From: a bacterium
GTDB taxonomy: Bacteria; Zhuqueibacterota; Zhuqueibacteria; Oleimicrobiales; Geothermoviventaceae
DNA length: 22,372 bases
Assembly (NCBI GenBank): GCA_028275345.1
Contig: JAPWUV010000017.1
Span: forward strand, 1 to 22,372
Direction: 5' to 3'
Shown here: one piece after another, positions 14,216 through 20,563 of the stretch
How positions within the stretch are numbered: position 1 is the stretch's first letter
Layout of the letters: the number at the start of each line of letters is the position of its first letter
Program-made: the position numbers and the translations under genes
The notes under the pieces: generated by a model
What the model was told of the DNA's origin: nothing
The model's database searches: none
What the model saw: the letters and a program-made list of their open reading frames with translations, nothing else

Positions 14216-14644
14216 CATCGGGTTGAACTGCTGGGCCAGAATCCCCGTCGCTTGGCCCTAGGGAAGGCGGGCCACCCCACACCAAGCGGTGATGGGCCTT
14301 CTCTGCCTCGCCTTGGATGGCAAGTTTGGGTGGTGCGTGAGCAACCGCTCTCCGTGGGAATCTGGCTGGTATGATGGTCGCCATCTGGAAAGACGCTGGA
14401 CGTCTCCGTTCGTAGCAGTGATCTCCGTCTAGCCACCAGCGCCGATTCGCTCGCGTTCTGGCCCTCGTCTGACGCGGAAAGCAAGAAGCATTCCCCAGCG
14501 CGGGACGCAGGCAAATGCCTCCACTCCGCTGGAAACCGCAAGCCGCACGAAGAAGCGGGGATCCGCTCCCTCTCCTCGCCCAAGCGGAAGCCAGCCGCGC
14601 CCACAACGAAGAAACGCTGGGGAGAAGCAGTTGGAGCATGCTAA
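14216..14644 (+). pseudogene. Chimeric pseudogene of the 10961 and 11480 genes
   Basis: The first part (about 14216-14335) aligns with the 5' region of the 10961 gene, for example GATGGCAAGTTTG. From about 14338 it changes to the middle of the 11480 gene: CAACCGCTCTCCGTGGG, then GTAGC..TGATCTCCGTCT. In the 11480 frame it reads QPLSVGIWLV, an in-frame TGA at 14372 where 11480 has Arg (CGC), then WSPSGKTLDVSVRSSDLRLA. The frame then stays open to TAA at 14642 with an unrelated basic tail (SPKRKPAAPTTKKRWGEAVG). Order is the same as the two parent genes, so an internal deletion in a duplicated gene pair is the simplest origin. Confidence 0.6.
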
Positions 14645-14655
14645 GGCATCTCAAA

Positions 14656-14858
14656 AACTACCCCCCCGGGGAGGGGTCGGGCATACCCCCCGCTTTTTTG
14701 AAAGACCGATGGTCGCATGTACTATAGCAATCCCATACCCCCCGGGGGTATGGGGGGGTGTGCATCCCCCCGGGGGGGATCTGCGCCCTATAGTACATGT
14801 ACCGCCTTCTCGGACGCGTTTTTGAGGGGGGGATACCCCCCTCCCCCCGGGGGGTCAG
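14656..14858. repeat. Cluster of C6G6 palindromes
   Basis: About 200 bases hold runs of 5-7 C directly followed by 4-7 G at 14661-14674, 14738-14748, 14766-14778 and 14843-14854. There is also a G7-ATA-C6 hairpin at 14826-14841, and the block (C/G)ATACCCCCC recurs three times (14682, 14734, 14832). No gene crosses it. Such GC-rich self-complementary DNA would resist replication or sequencing and could form cruciforms, i-motifs or G-quadruplexes. It lies between the pseudogene region and the end of the second small-gene operon. Confidence 0.8.
14716..14799. repeat. Nested inverted repeat able to form a T-shaped structure
   Basis: CATGTACTATAG (14716-14727) and CTATAGTACATG (14788-14799) are a perfect 12-bp inverted repeat. 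Inside are two more palindromes, CCCATACCCCC...GGGGGTATGGG (14732-14754) and ATCCCCCCGGGGGGGAT (14764-14780). Folded, this gives one stem and two arms, a three-way junction, on either strand. The layout resembles replication-origin or terminal-repeat DNA such as the parvovirus ITR. That resemblance is analogy only; no Rep gene is in the window. Confidence 0.75.
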
Positions 14859-15029
14859 CGTTTGGCGTTATCGTTAGGGTGGGACAACCGATTTGGCCAC
14901 GCGAGAGCACACGTCTGCTTTGCGGTGGCGCGCGGAGCGGATCCGAGGGGGCCCGGCGGAACGGGCGGGTGACCCTCTCTGAAGGTTTCAGCGGGGCCAG
15001 GAAGCGATGTTCGTGGAGATCCCGCTTGG
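14859..15029. other. Non-coding stretch
   Basis: I see no gene here. Frames on both strands lack ribosome sites and have poor composition. Confidence 0.4.
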
Positions 15030-15049
15030 GCAGGCCTCATCTGGCCTGC
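15030..15049 (-). terminator. Hairpin at the end of the second small-gene operon
   Basis: GCAGGCC and GGCCTGC form a perfect 7-bp stem with a 6-base loop, 11 bases after the stop of the 15060 gene. There is no T-tract, so termination is only suggested. Confidence 0.4.
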
Positions 15050-15059
15050 ACGGCGCGGA

Positions 15060-15230
15060 TCAGCGGCGGAGGGTATGGGGGACGGCCTCGATTCCCTCCC
15101 GTGAGAACCCGGCCCGCCGCAATTCCTCGTAGCCCCAGTCGAGGAGGACCACGAGCCAGCGGAGGAGCCGCTTGGCCGTGAGGCCGAGCGACTCCCCCGC
15201 CTGACGGGCCTGGAGGAAGATGTTACTCAT
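15060..15230 (-). CDS. 56-residue amphipathic protein, family E
   Basis: A short gene with GGAGATGACCG before the ATG at 15230. The product starts MSNIFLQARQAGESLGLTAK, then RLLRWLVVLLDWGYEELRR and AGFSREGIEAV. It is one long amphipathic, partly hydrophobic helix followed by a short tail. The stretch ESLGLTAK...LL...L...EELRRA..S.EGI parallels residues ~40-72 of the gene at 1050-1487, so it is probably a shortened relative without the ribbon-helix-helix-like N-terminus. It could sit at a membrane or mediate dimerisation. Last gene of the second small-gene operon, 41 bases after the stop of the Cys-rich gene. Confidence 0.55.
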   Translation of the reverse strand: MSNIFLQARQAGESLGLTAKRLLRWLVVLLDWGYEELRRAGFSREGIEAVPHTLRR

Positions 15231-15271
15231 CGGTCATCTCCACACTGATTGCGGCGAGAAGATCGGGGCCA

Positions 15272-15634
15272 TTACAGTCCGCGCTGGCAGTTGGGAATCC
15301 AGCGCAGACAATTCGGACAATACGACTCCGAGCACACCGCGCACTTCTCCGCCCAGGATGGCGTAGGGCCGCAACAATCTATCCCAGAACACTCGGAACA
15401 GCGGCCCTCCTCTGGATCAGATCCAAATGCGCACCGGATGCAGAGCGAGGCCCCGTCAGGAGGAGGCCAAGGCCCGTTTTCCGCGGCGTCGGCAAGTTCC
15501 TCGCACCGCTAGGCAACCCGCAACAGCGAACGCGCATAGTCTGGGAAGTCTTTCTGTTGCAGTGCCGCAAGCTCGCGATATTGCGTGGCGCACTTGCGGA
15601 GCAAATGAGCAATGGCCCTGGTATCAGGAGCCAT
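15272..15634 (-). pseudogene. Cys-rich zinc-binding-like gene interrupted by an in-frame TAG
   Basis: The frame starts at ATG 15634 with GGAGGTGCATC upstream and gives a 41-residue product (IAHLLRKCATQYRELAALQQ ... YARSLLRVA) up to TAG at 15509-15511. The same frame then stays open for 78 codons to TAA at 15272. That part is protein-like and full of Cys pairs: CIRC...CSEC...CC...CAVCSESYCPNC. These suggest two zinc sites. No start codon or ribosome site precedes it, and the junction reads LLRVA-stop-RCEELADAAENG, as if CAG (Gln) had become TAG. It is either a recent nonsense mutation, a leaky stop (TAG followed by CGG) or suppressed amber. If the stop holds, only the 41-residue peptide is made. 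Confidence 0.65.
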
Positions 15635-15654
15635 GATGCACCTCCATGGGATAG

Positions 15655-15705
15655 ATCCCCGCCTTGTCTCCCCGGCTCCTAGGGGAGGCAAGGGCCGGGG
15701 GGTGG
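15655..15705 (-). repeat. Diverged intercistronic hairpin element, copy 6
   Basis: It lies between the 15738 gene and the Cys-rich gene, the same position as the other copies. The minus strand has GGCCCTTGCCTCCCC, TAGGAGCC and GGGGAGACAAGGCGGGGA, related to the consensus but with rearranged arms. A different hairpin is kept: CCTTGTCTCCCC and GGGGAGGCAAGG pair over 12 bp with one T-G, read on the plus strand. Confidence 0.5.
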
Positions 15706-15737
15706 GGACGATCTGGAATGGCGCGCGGGCAGATGAT

Positions 15738-16016
15738 TTACTCGAACTCCAACTTCTCCCCCATCGCCTCCTCCATAAAATCCATCAGCTCATCCTCAAA
15801 CACAAGGTCCGCATTGCCGAACTCTTCTTCGAGCTTTTCGACGAGCGTTGCGTGGTTCTTGCAATAGAAGATCCCAATATGCCTGAACGCGCGTATGCCG
15901 GACGCGTCGCTGAAGTCTGCGAAGGTCCCGAAGACCTCGCAACCGCACTCGAAACTCCAAGAGCGGCGAAAGCTCCCGATGTCGTTGATCGTCTCGTCCC
16001 AGACCCGAACTTTCAT
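15738..16016 (-). CDS. Small Cys-containing acidic protein, family C
   Basis: A 92-residue protein with GGGAGGTGAGAG before the ATG at 16016. The sequence starts MKVRVWDETINDIGSFRRSW, then FECGC (C24, C26), C52 and H55 in YCKNH, and ends EDELMDFMEEAMGEKLEFE. It is a paralogue of 12452-12736 over the full length, with the Cys/His positions kept, which argues that they are functional, perhaps a metal site. First gene of the second small-gene operon, directly behind the promoter at 16069-16097. Confidence 0.78.
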   Translation of the reverse strand: MKVRVWDETINDIGSFRRSWSFECGCEVFGTFADFSDASGIRAFRHIGIFYCKNHATLVEKLEEEFGNADLVFEDELMDFMEEAMGEKLEFE

Positions 16017-16035
16017 CTCTCACCTCCCGCGCATG

Positions 16036-16068
16036 GGTTTTCCCAAGGCTCCCCGCCTGGCTCCCCGT
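16036..16068 (-). repeat. Half copy of the hairpin element at the second promoter
   Basis: The minus strand reads ACGGGGAGCCAGGCGGGGAG, then CCTTGGGAAAACC, the distal half of the consensus without the hairpin, as at 13717-13752. It begins at the expected transcription start. Confidence 0.55.
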
Positions 16069-16097
16069 AGAATGCCACGGTCTACGAAAGATGTTAA
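16069..16097 (-). promoter_or_regulatory. Sigma70-like promoter of the second small-gene operon
   Basis: The minus strand has TTAACA (16092-16097), a 17-base spacer and CATTCT (16069-16074). The spacer contains CGTAGACCGTGG, nearly identical to that of the promoter at 13756-13783, so the two operons probably share control or a common origin. Confidence 0.6.
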
Positions 16098-16121
16098 GTC
16101 CCATCCCCCGAAAAAGGTGAT

Positions 16122-16145
16122 GCCGGGGCCTCTTGCGGCCCCGGC
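16122..16145 (-). terminator. Rho-independent-like terminator (minus direction)
   Basis: GCCGGGGCC and GGCCCCGGC form a perfect 9-bp stem with a 6-base loop. On the minus strand TTTTT follows 6 bases after the stem. On the plus strand GTTCTTC follows. It separates the minus-strand operon promoter from the plus-strand gene at 16427. Confidence 0.55.
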
Positions 16146-16210
16146 GTTCTTCGGGAGGTGGAGGGCACCAGCTGGCGTAGCGCGAGGGTCGCCCTCATTC
16201 GTTGCGCCAA

Positions 16211-16230
16211 TCGAGCGCGCAAGCGCTCGA
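16211..16230 (+). other. GNRA-capped hairpin
   Basis: TCGAGCGC, GCAA, GCGCTCGA is a perfect 8-bp stem closed by a GNRA tetraloop on the plus strand, about 200 bases before the 16427 start. It could be a structured leader element if the plus transcript starts upstream. No promoter was found to prove that. Confidence 0.4.
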
Positions 16231-16426
16231 CTACGTCGGGGCTCCTCTCCAGGTAGTCCACCATCATCAGCCAAGGCGTGGCGCGCAGGTCGCGGCCCCA
16301 TCCCGCGCGGCCCCCTGGCCTGCCACGGGCCTCTGGCAAGGTTTTCGCCTGGGAGAGCGCCTGCCTAGAATGCAGGCGGGATGTCCACGCGATAAGGAGG
16401 ACAAACCACCGCCGAGGAGGCCTCTA

Positions 16427-17566
16427 ATGGGTAGCGTGATCTCTGTCTATCTTGGGGACTTCCTCTTCGGGGATCCCGAGGAGATTTGGAAGTGGCTCCA
16501 GAACGCCTACCTGCCTGACGCAAACTTGGACGACAACCGCTTCAAAGACGTCCCGAAGATGGTTTTCCAGAGGGAAGACTTCGAATATGCGCTGGAGCTG
16601 GATCTCGGCGTGATCATGCAACGCCCCACCGGGGGCAAGCTTGTCTACAGGCGCCTGATCTTTGCCCCTGGCCGCGTGGTTGCGGAAGGCATGGAGGAGA
16701 TCTCCGAGAAGGAGGCCAGGGACAGCGTCCTCGGGGCCTACTTGCAGTTGCGGGAGGCGGCGGGGCTGGCGCGGAGGATGCTCGAACACAGGCGGATCCG
16801 GAAGGATCCGCTTGATAGTGGCCGCGACTGGACGGCCTGGGAGCACGGCCTTATCAACATATTCCCGCCGTCCCGTTCAGAACAGCAGTTGCTCGAGAGG
16901 CGGTCACTCGATGTCGGCGACCTCCTCGAGGTGGGAGCGAGGCTGATCGCCCACAACGAGCGCATCGCCCGCAAGACCGTCTTCCGCATCCCCGAGGTTG
17001 TCAAGAGCTTCCCTCCCTCGCCCCGGGAGGTGGGGATCGCTTGGAGCGCCGGGGTTCCGCTTCAGGGGCCTAACCCCCACACCCGGCTGGTGGAGTGGCT
17101 GGATGTGCCCGCCGAGGAGATCGTTCGAGCCCACATCAATGCTTCGCGAGAGAGGGGGGTCCTTGAGCTCCTCCTAGTGCTGGATGTCATAGATGTCGCC
17201 GGCGTCATGGGCAAGGGATCGCGCGCCTTGCGCTTCGAGAACGGGCACATCTTCTTTATCGACCCCAACCTGGGCAAGGCCACGACTGAGATTGAGGAAG
17301 ACTATGCCGTCCAGCTGGTCGCCGAAAACAAGTTGGAGTTGCGGCGCGCGGCAGTTTATGCGGCGTGGGTGGAGATTACGACGAAGCAAAACGGCATCAG
17401 CGAGCAGGAGCTGATCCAGCTGGACGCCCTGGCCACGTATGGCTATGCCAAGAAGGAGGATGTCCCTCCCGCGGTGCATCGCGCGATTGAGGTCCAGCGG
17501 GCGAAGCTCTCCATGCTCCATTGGACTGGTCTTCGCGTTCTGGAGGCCTGCCGGCGCGCAACGTAG
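16427..17566 (+). CDS. Family B protein, diverged fourth copy
   Basis: A 379-residue protein; the ATG at 16427 follows GAGGAGGCCTCTA, and a longer upstream frame has no ribosome site. It shares the family B plan: LGDFLFGDPEEIWKWLQ, AWEHGLINIFPPSRSEQQLL, PPSPREVGIAWSAGVPLQ, LVEWLDVPAEEIVRAHINA, NKLELRRAAVYAAWVEI, ALATYGYAKKEDVPPAVH, LRVLEACRR. Similarity to the three tandem copies is clear but lower, and it has no basic tail. It stands alone on the plus strand with its own terminator, so it probably split off earlier. Function unknown. Confidence 0.8.
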   Translation: MGSVISVYLGDFLFGDPEEIWKWLQNAYLPDANLDDNRFKDVPKMVFQREDFEYALELDLGVIMQRPTGGKLVYRRLIFAPGRVVAEGMEEISEKEARDSVLGAYLQLREAAGLARRMLEHRRIRKDPLDSGRDWTAWEHGLINIFPPSRSEQQLLERRSLDVGDLLEVGARLIAHNERIARKTVFRIPEVVKSFPPSPREVGIAWSAGVPLQGPNPHTRLVEWLDVPAEEIVRAHINASRERGVLELLLVLDVIDVAGVMGKGSRALRFENGHIFFIDPNLGKATTEIEEDYAVQLVAENKLELRRAAVYAAWVEITTKQNGISEQELIQLDALATYGYAKKEDVPPAVHRAIEVQRAKLSMLHWTGLRVLEACRRAT

Positions 17567-17615
17567 CGACCCTGTCACACATCCTTGGTTGTGTGATCCC
17601 CGACCTGGCTGGATC

Positions 17616-17634
17616 CCGCTCGCAAAGCGAGCGG
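17616..17634. other. Perfect hairpin after the family B gene
   Basis: CCGCTCGC, AAA, GCGAGCGG form an 8-bp stem with a 3-base loop. A second small hairpin (TCACACA...TGTGTGA) lies at 17575-17596. Both precede the terminator and may protect the 3' end of the mRNA. Confidence 0.4.
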
Positions 17635-17652
17635 CTGAGCCTAAGAAGACCG

Positions 17653-17705
17653 CGAGGCTGGGCGCACGGGACGAAGAATCCCACACGCCCAGCCTCGTGT
17701 TTTTG
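17653..17705 (+). terminator. Strong rho-independent terminator
   Basis: CGAGGCTGGGCG (17653-17664) and CGCCCAGCCTCG (17686-17697) form a perfect 12-bp stem followed by TGTTTTT. It ends transcription of the 16427 gene just before the convergent gene end at 17751. Confidence 0.85.
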
Positions 17706-17750
17706 GACCGCCTGATAAGAATGCCCAGTTCGACAAAGACCTTGGGCTGG

Positions 17751-18158
17751 TCAGCCCTTGCTCGCCTCCCGAACTACTTGGATGGCCTCCTCGGGGGTCA
17801 GGGGGCGCGGCTTCGCCTTCGGATGCGGGCCAATCAGGTCCAGAAGGTCTCCGCCTTCAGATCCCAAAGTGGCCGTGATGGCACCGCCGCGTATCCGCAC
17901 AATTCCGTTCTGGGTCATGCAGAACCCGTCCGAGATGCGAACCAGGCCCTTCGGCAGGACGATAGGCGGCTGGCACGGAAAGCGATGGGTCGCCCACAGC
18001 TTTGCCAAGAGAGCGATCATTCCTCGCCAGCAGTCTGGACAAGCCGTTGCGCCCATTCCATCATCCATCAGCCATCCCCACCGTCGTGCGTTCTCCACGC
18101 GCCGCGGCCCTTTTCGTCCGCAGATTTGGCAGTGGATACGCTTCTCCCTTTTGCCCAT
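17751..18158 (-). CDS. Zinc-ribbon-like small protein
   Basis: A 135-residue protein from the ATG at 18158. It starts 5 bases after the stop of the HAD gene and has GAGG 10 bases upstream, so translation is probably coupled. CQICG (C10, C13) and CPDCW (C40, C43) form a C-x2-C-x26-C-x2-C zinc site. The rest is a small alpha/beta domain: GMIALLAKLWATHRFPCQPP, GLVRISDGFCMTQNGIVRIR, GGAITATLGSEGGDLLDLIG, and a basic Pro-rich end before a short helix. Not recognised beyond the zinc site. Last gene of the long minus operon. Confidence 0.7.
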   Translation of the reverse strand: MGKREKRIHCQICGRKGPRRVENARRWGWLMDDGMGATACPDCWRGMIALLAKLWATHRFPCQPPIVLPKGLVRISDGFCMTQNGIVRIRGGAITATLGSEGGDLLDLIGPHPKAKPRPLTPEEAIQVVREASKG

Positions 18159-18162
18159 CTCG

Positions 18163-18867
18163 TCATCGCCTCGCCTTAGGTTTGCGCTGTTTCCTGAGCG
18201 TTTGGGTCGTAGCCTCAGGCTCCCCGCTCGAGCGGATCTCCTCGGCAGGAAGGAAGGCCATCCCCGCCGCCTGGGCCGCCTTCTTGTCATCGTCCTCGTC
18301 GCCGATGTAGATCCACCGGCATCCTTCGGCGATGAAGCGGGTGCATTGCAAGAGCGTCTGGGCCTCCTTCAGCATCCCTGGGGCCGGCTTGCGCCACTCT
18401 GGATCCCACGAGACAAACACCTCCCCCTTCTTGTCTAGGGTGTTCAGCGGGATGTCCAAGATGATGATCTGCCGCGGATCCCTAACGGCCAGGGCGACCT
18501 CCTCGGGCATGCCAATCTGGGCGGCGGCCTTCAGCAATCTCTCCATGTCCTCGGGAATGGGGGCGTCAGGGTGGTAAAGGGCCAGGAAGGCGAGCTTCAC
18601 CTGCGTCAGCTCCATCCCGAACCGCACCCGATCCAGCATGGTGCCCCAGTCGGGATAGCGCTTCCCGGGCCGCCCTCCCGCTAGGCCCCAGGCGATCCCG
18701 CCCTGATTGCTACAGATCGCCAGCGGCGTCCCCAGCTTCTGAATCCGACTCAGGGCCGCCAGGGGGCGCGGCGTGAAGTCTTCGCCTTCCCCGTAGCGCT
18801 GGATCAAAGTGCCATCCAGGTCGAGCAAAATGGCAACCTGCACCTCCTGCTTTGGCAGGCTGATCAT
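18163..18867 (-). CDS. HAD-IIIA-like phosphatase
   Basis: A 234-residue protein with GGAGGCGTGGAG before the ATG at 18867. Haloacid dehalogenase motifs are in order: DLDGT (D16, D18) for the phospho-aspartate, SNQGGIAWG (S53), the Lys motif WRKPAPGML (about 160-170), and the acidic motif IGDEDDDKKAAQAAGM (about 190-205). The SNQ-GI form and the KPAPGM segment are typical of the IIIA group, with histidinol-phosphatase, heptose-bisphosphate phosphatase and polynucleotide 3'-phosphatase (PNKP) relatives. The substrate cannot be told. On phage-like elements, a nucleic-acid end-processing role is common. The basic C-terminus (LRKQRKPKARR) would fit nucleic acid binding. Confidence 0.82.
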   Translation of the reverse strand: MISLPKQEVQVAILLDLDGTLIQRYGEGEDFTPRPLAALSRIQKLGTPLAICSNQGGIAWGLAGGRPGKRYPDWGTMLDRVRFGMELTQVKLAFLALYHPDAPIPEDMERLLKAAAQIGMPEEVALAVRDPRQIIILDIPLNTLDKKGEVFVSWDPEWRKPAPGMLKEAQTLLQCTRFIAEGCRWIYIGDEDDDKKAAQAAGMAFLPAEEIRSSGEPEATTQTLRKQRKPKARR

Positions 18868-18905
18868 CTCCACGCCTCCAAGAGCGGAATGGCTGGGCAA
18901 GGCTC

Positions 18906-19170
18906 TTACGAGGAGGAGACGTCGCGAACGGCGTAGCGAACGTCCACGTGGTGCCTGTGGCCAGCCGGCTCAATGTCCTTCCAGTTTGGCTCGTCGCCGT
19001 TCGACGACACGCTGGCACCCCCTTTTCGCTTGACCGGGATGCCTTCGGAAGCTGGGATCTCAAGACCGATACCGCGCGGTACCTCGATTGGCCTTCCCGC
19101 GTTGCCCAGGCTGACCTCGACCTCCCCGCCCTCGATGTGCCACTTGGTTGCGGGCCGTGGAAGGCTTCTC
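18906..19170 (-). pseudogene. Out-of-frame continuation downstream of the HWDGYP gene
   Basis: From about 19170 to TAA at 18906 the coding signal is in a different minus frame from the gene above it: KWHIEGGEVEVSLGNAGRPI, GIGLEIPASEGIPVKRKGG, GDEPNWKDIEPAGHRHHVDV, RYAVRDVSSS. A TAG lies just upstream in this frame and no ATG is present. The only start is a GTG at about codon 34 from the end, with AAAGGGGGT before it. The text resembles family A (GGEV..., AGRP, VRYAVxD). Part of its DNA also resembles the end of the 19739 gene (GAAGGCGGGGAGGTCG against GAGGGCGGGGAGGTCG). I read it as a frameshifted tail or a mosaic remnant. Confidence 0.5.
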
Positions 19171-19722
19171 GCTTTCAGACTCTTCGCCGCTGGAACCCAC
19201 CCTGTTCTCGCTGGCCTCTACCGCGACAATACCGCCGTGAACGGTGGCGTAGCGCTCGTACCCAGCCGTCTCGATGGCCTTCCAGTCTGGCTCTTCTCCG
19301 TCCAGCGGCACGGTGGCGATCGCTTCCCACCACTCCCGCGAGATCATTTCGCCTCGATTGTCCAGCTCCGTCAAGAGACGAGCTACCACCATCATCGGCC
19401 TTCCATCTTGGACTGCGAAGAGATACGCCCACTCGCATCCCAAGTGGCTGGCCCACTGCAGATCGCCAAACCCATCAGCCGTTTCCTCGTCTGGGTGGCA
19501 GTAGCAGTCCCCCGCCGCCAAGTCAGACCATCCTCCTAGGTGTTTGTCCACGATCTCTTTCAGCATCTCCTCCAAGTTTCCCTTGTATTCCCCGCGGAAC
19601 AGATTGAAGAGGAGGGCACCCAGCCCTGTCGGGTAGCCGTCCCAGTGGTGGTAAACACCCTCTCCCACTGGATATGGACCGCTCCATCCAGTCAGCCTGC
19701 CGATGAGCGCTCGCGTGGCCAT
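19060..19722 (-). CDS. Phage-type 'HWDGYP' protein, probably frameshifted at its 3' end
   Basis: A 220-residue frame with AAAAGGAGGTCGAG before the ATG at 19722. The N-terminus MATRALIGRL...VYHHWDGYPTGLG resembles uncharacterised phage proteins that start MxTRxxIG and carry a (C/H)HWDGYP..(L/V)G motif. The middle has DCYCHPDEETADGFGDLQWA and LGCEWAYLFAVQDGRPMMVV, also usual there. After about residue 180 the sequence turns into Arg/Gly-rich noise (GRGGRGQPGQRGKANRG), while a good frame continues at +1 (18906-19170). The natural product is therefore likely longer and ends at 18906. Function unknown. Confidence 0.72.
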   Translation of the reverse strand: MATRALIGRLTGWSGPYPVGEGVYHHWDGYPTGLGALLFNLFRGEYKGNLEEMLKEIVDKHLGGWSDLAAGDCYCHPDEETADGFGDLQWASHLGCEWAYLFAVQDGRPMMVVARLLTELDNRGEMISREWWEAIATVPLDGEEPDWKAIETAGYERYATVHGGIVAVEASENRVGSSGEESESEKPSTARNQVAHRGRGGRGQPGQRGKANRGTARYRS

Positions 19723-19738
19723 CTCGACCTCCTTTTGC

Positions 19739-20455
19739 TTAGCTTTGGGCATCTTCGGGGGACGGGGATCCAAGTCCGAGATCGCGCAACATCTCAATCA
19801 GCCTTCCTGCCTCGCTCAAATCGAACCCGACCTCCCCGCCTTCGATGCGGATCAGGGTCAGGCCGCTCTCCTCATCGAAGCGAACCCGCCCGACGATCCG
19901 TTCCCACTCTTCAAGGAGACGGTGCGCGGCGGGCAAGAGGCCGATCTGCATGCGGAGTTCGGCCTCCCTTCCCGCGTCATCCGAGATCCGAAACGAAAGA
20001 AGACCGCCTTGGAGTAGCCTGAGCCTGGCCGTGGCGTGGCCGTCACGGGAGCGCAAGACTGCGCAACAGGAACGGAGCCTCTCCGGCCTCCAGGATTCCG
20101 GCCACCAGCGGAAACCGAGAAGGTCCGATTCGGGCTCGCCCCCCTCCATCCCAGCCTTCTCCTCCGCCCGCCGGATCAGCGCGCGAAGCACCTCGGGGGC
20201 ACAGCCGGAGAAGGTCAAGGCTCCCTCGTCCCCCTCCAGCCACCCTTCGATCCCATCCGGCTTGAGGACCACGACGGCCCGTGTGGGCATGCAGACCCTC
20301 CACGGGATCTCGCACCAGAGCTTGCCCAAGAGGAACGACTTCCCATAAAGGGACTCGGGCTCCAAAGACAGCCCATCCGCGACGAGAACGCAGATTTCGT
20401 CCTCCCTCGCGTCGGCATGAGCGATGCTGAGAACGTCCTTGCAGACCCTATCCAT
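19739..20455 (-). CDS. Unknown protein, family D copy 1
   Basis: A 238-residue protein; the ATG at 20455 follows AAGGAGATCAGC. It is paralogous to 20564-21352. Shared landmarks are a first line VLSIAHADAREDEICVLVAD (other copy VLNIPHANGEKDHILLFFPA), ERLRSCCAVLRSRDGHATAR, a strand region LSFRISDDAGREAELRMQIG, EEWERIVGRVRFDEE and EGGEVGFDLSEAGRLIEML. It looks alpha/beta with no membrane segment. No known family recognised. It ends 16 bases before the start of the HWDGYP gene, so they are co-transcribed. Confidence 0.76.
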   Translation of the reverse strand: MDRVCKDVLSIAHADAREDEICVLVADGLSLEPESLYGKSFLLGKLWCEIPWRVCMPTRAVVVLKPDGIEGWLEGDEGALTFSGCAPEVLRALIRRAEEKAGMEGGEPESDLLGFRWWPESWRPERLRSCCAVLRSRDGHATARLRLLQGGLLSFRISDDAGREAELRMQIGLLPAAHRLLEEWERIVGRVRFDEESGLTLIRIEGGEVGFDLSEAGRLIEMLRDLGLGSPSPEDAQS

Positions 20456-20563
20456 GCTGATCTCCTTGGAGCGATTCCTGGATTGCCGCTCGACCGCCGC
20501 GCCTGGAAGGGGAGCCAAATCAGAGTCAAGGGCGCGCGCCAGCTCTATCAAGCCCAAGCGACG

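Larger units (their letters stand above)
16094..16339 (-). pseudogene. Possible gene remnant
   Basis: The minus strand has a protein-like run, TPWLMMVDYLERSPDVVERL then RARLAQRMRATLALRQLV, with no ribosome site at any start. The frame runs on through the hairpin at 16122-16145, which has a T-tract in the same direction. It may be the tail of a lost gene whose terminator survives. Weak. Confidence 0.25.

Noticed and set aside
14656-14858. Insertion sequence ends
   Set aside because: No transposase frame and no target-site duplication seen around the inverted repeats.
14717-15181. Plus frame across the palindrome cluster
   Set aside because: Pro/Gly/Arg-rich translation of C and G runs, with no ribosome site.
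17738-18438. Plus-strand frames opposite the zinc-ribbon and HAD genes
   Set aside because: The minus strand shows DLDGT, SNQGG and Cys motifs with ribosome sites; the plus frames show none.
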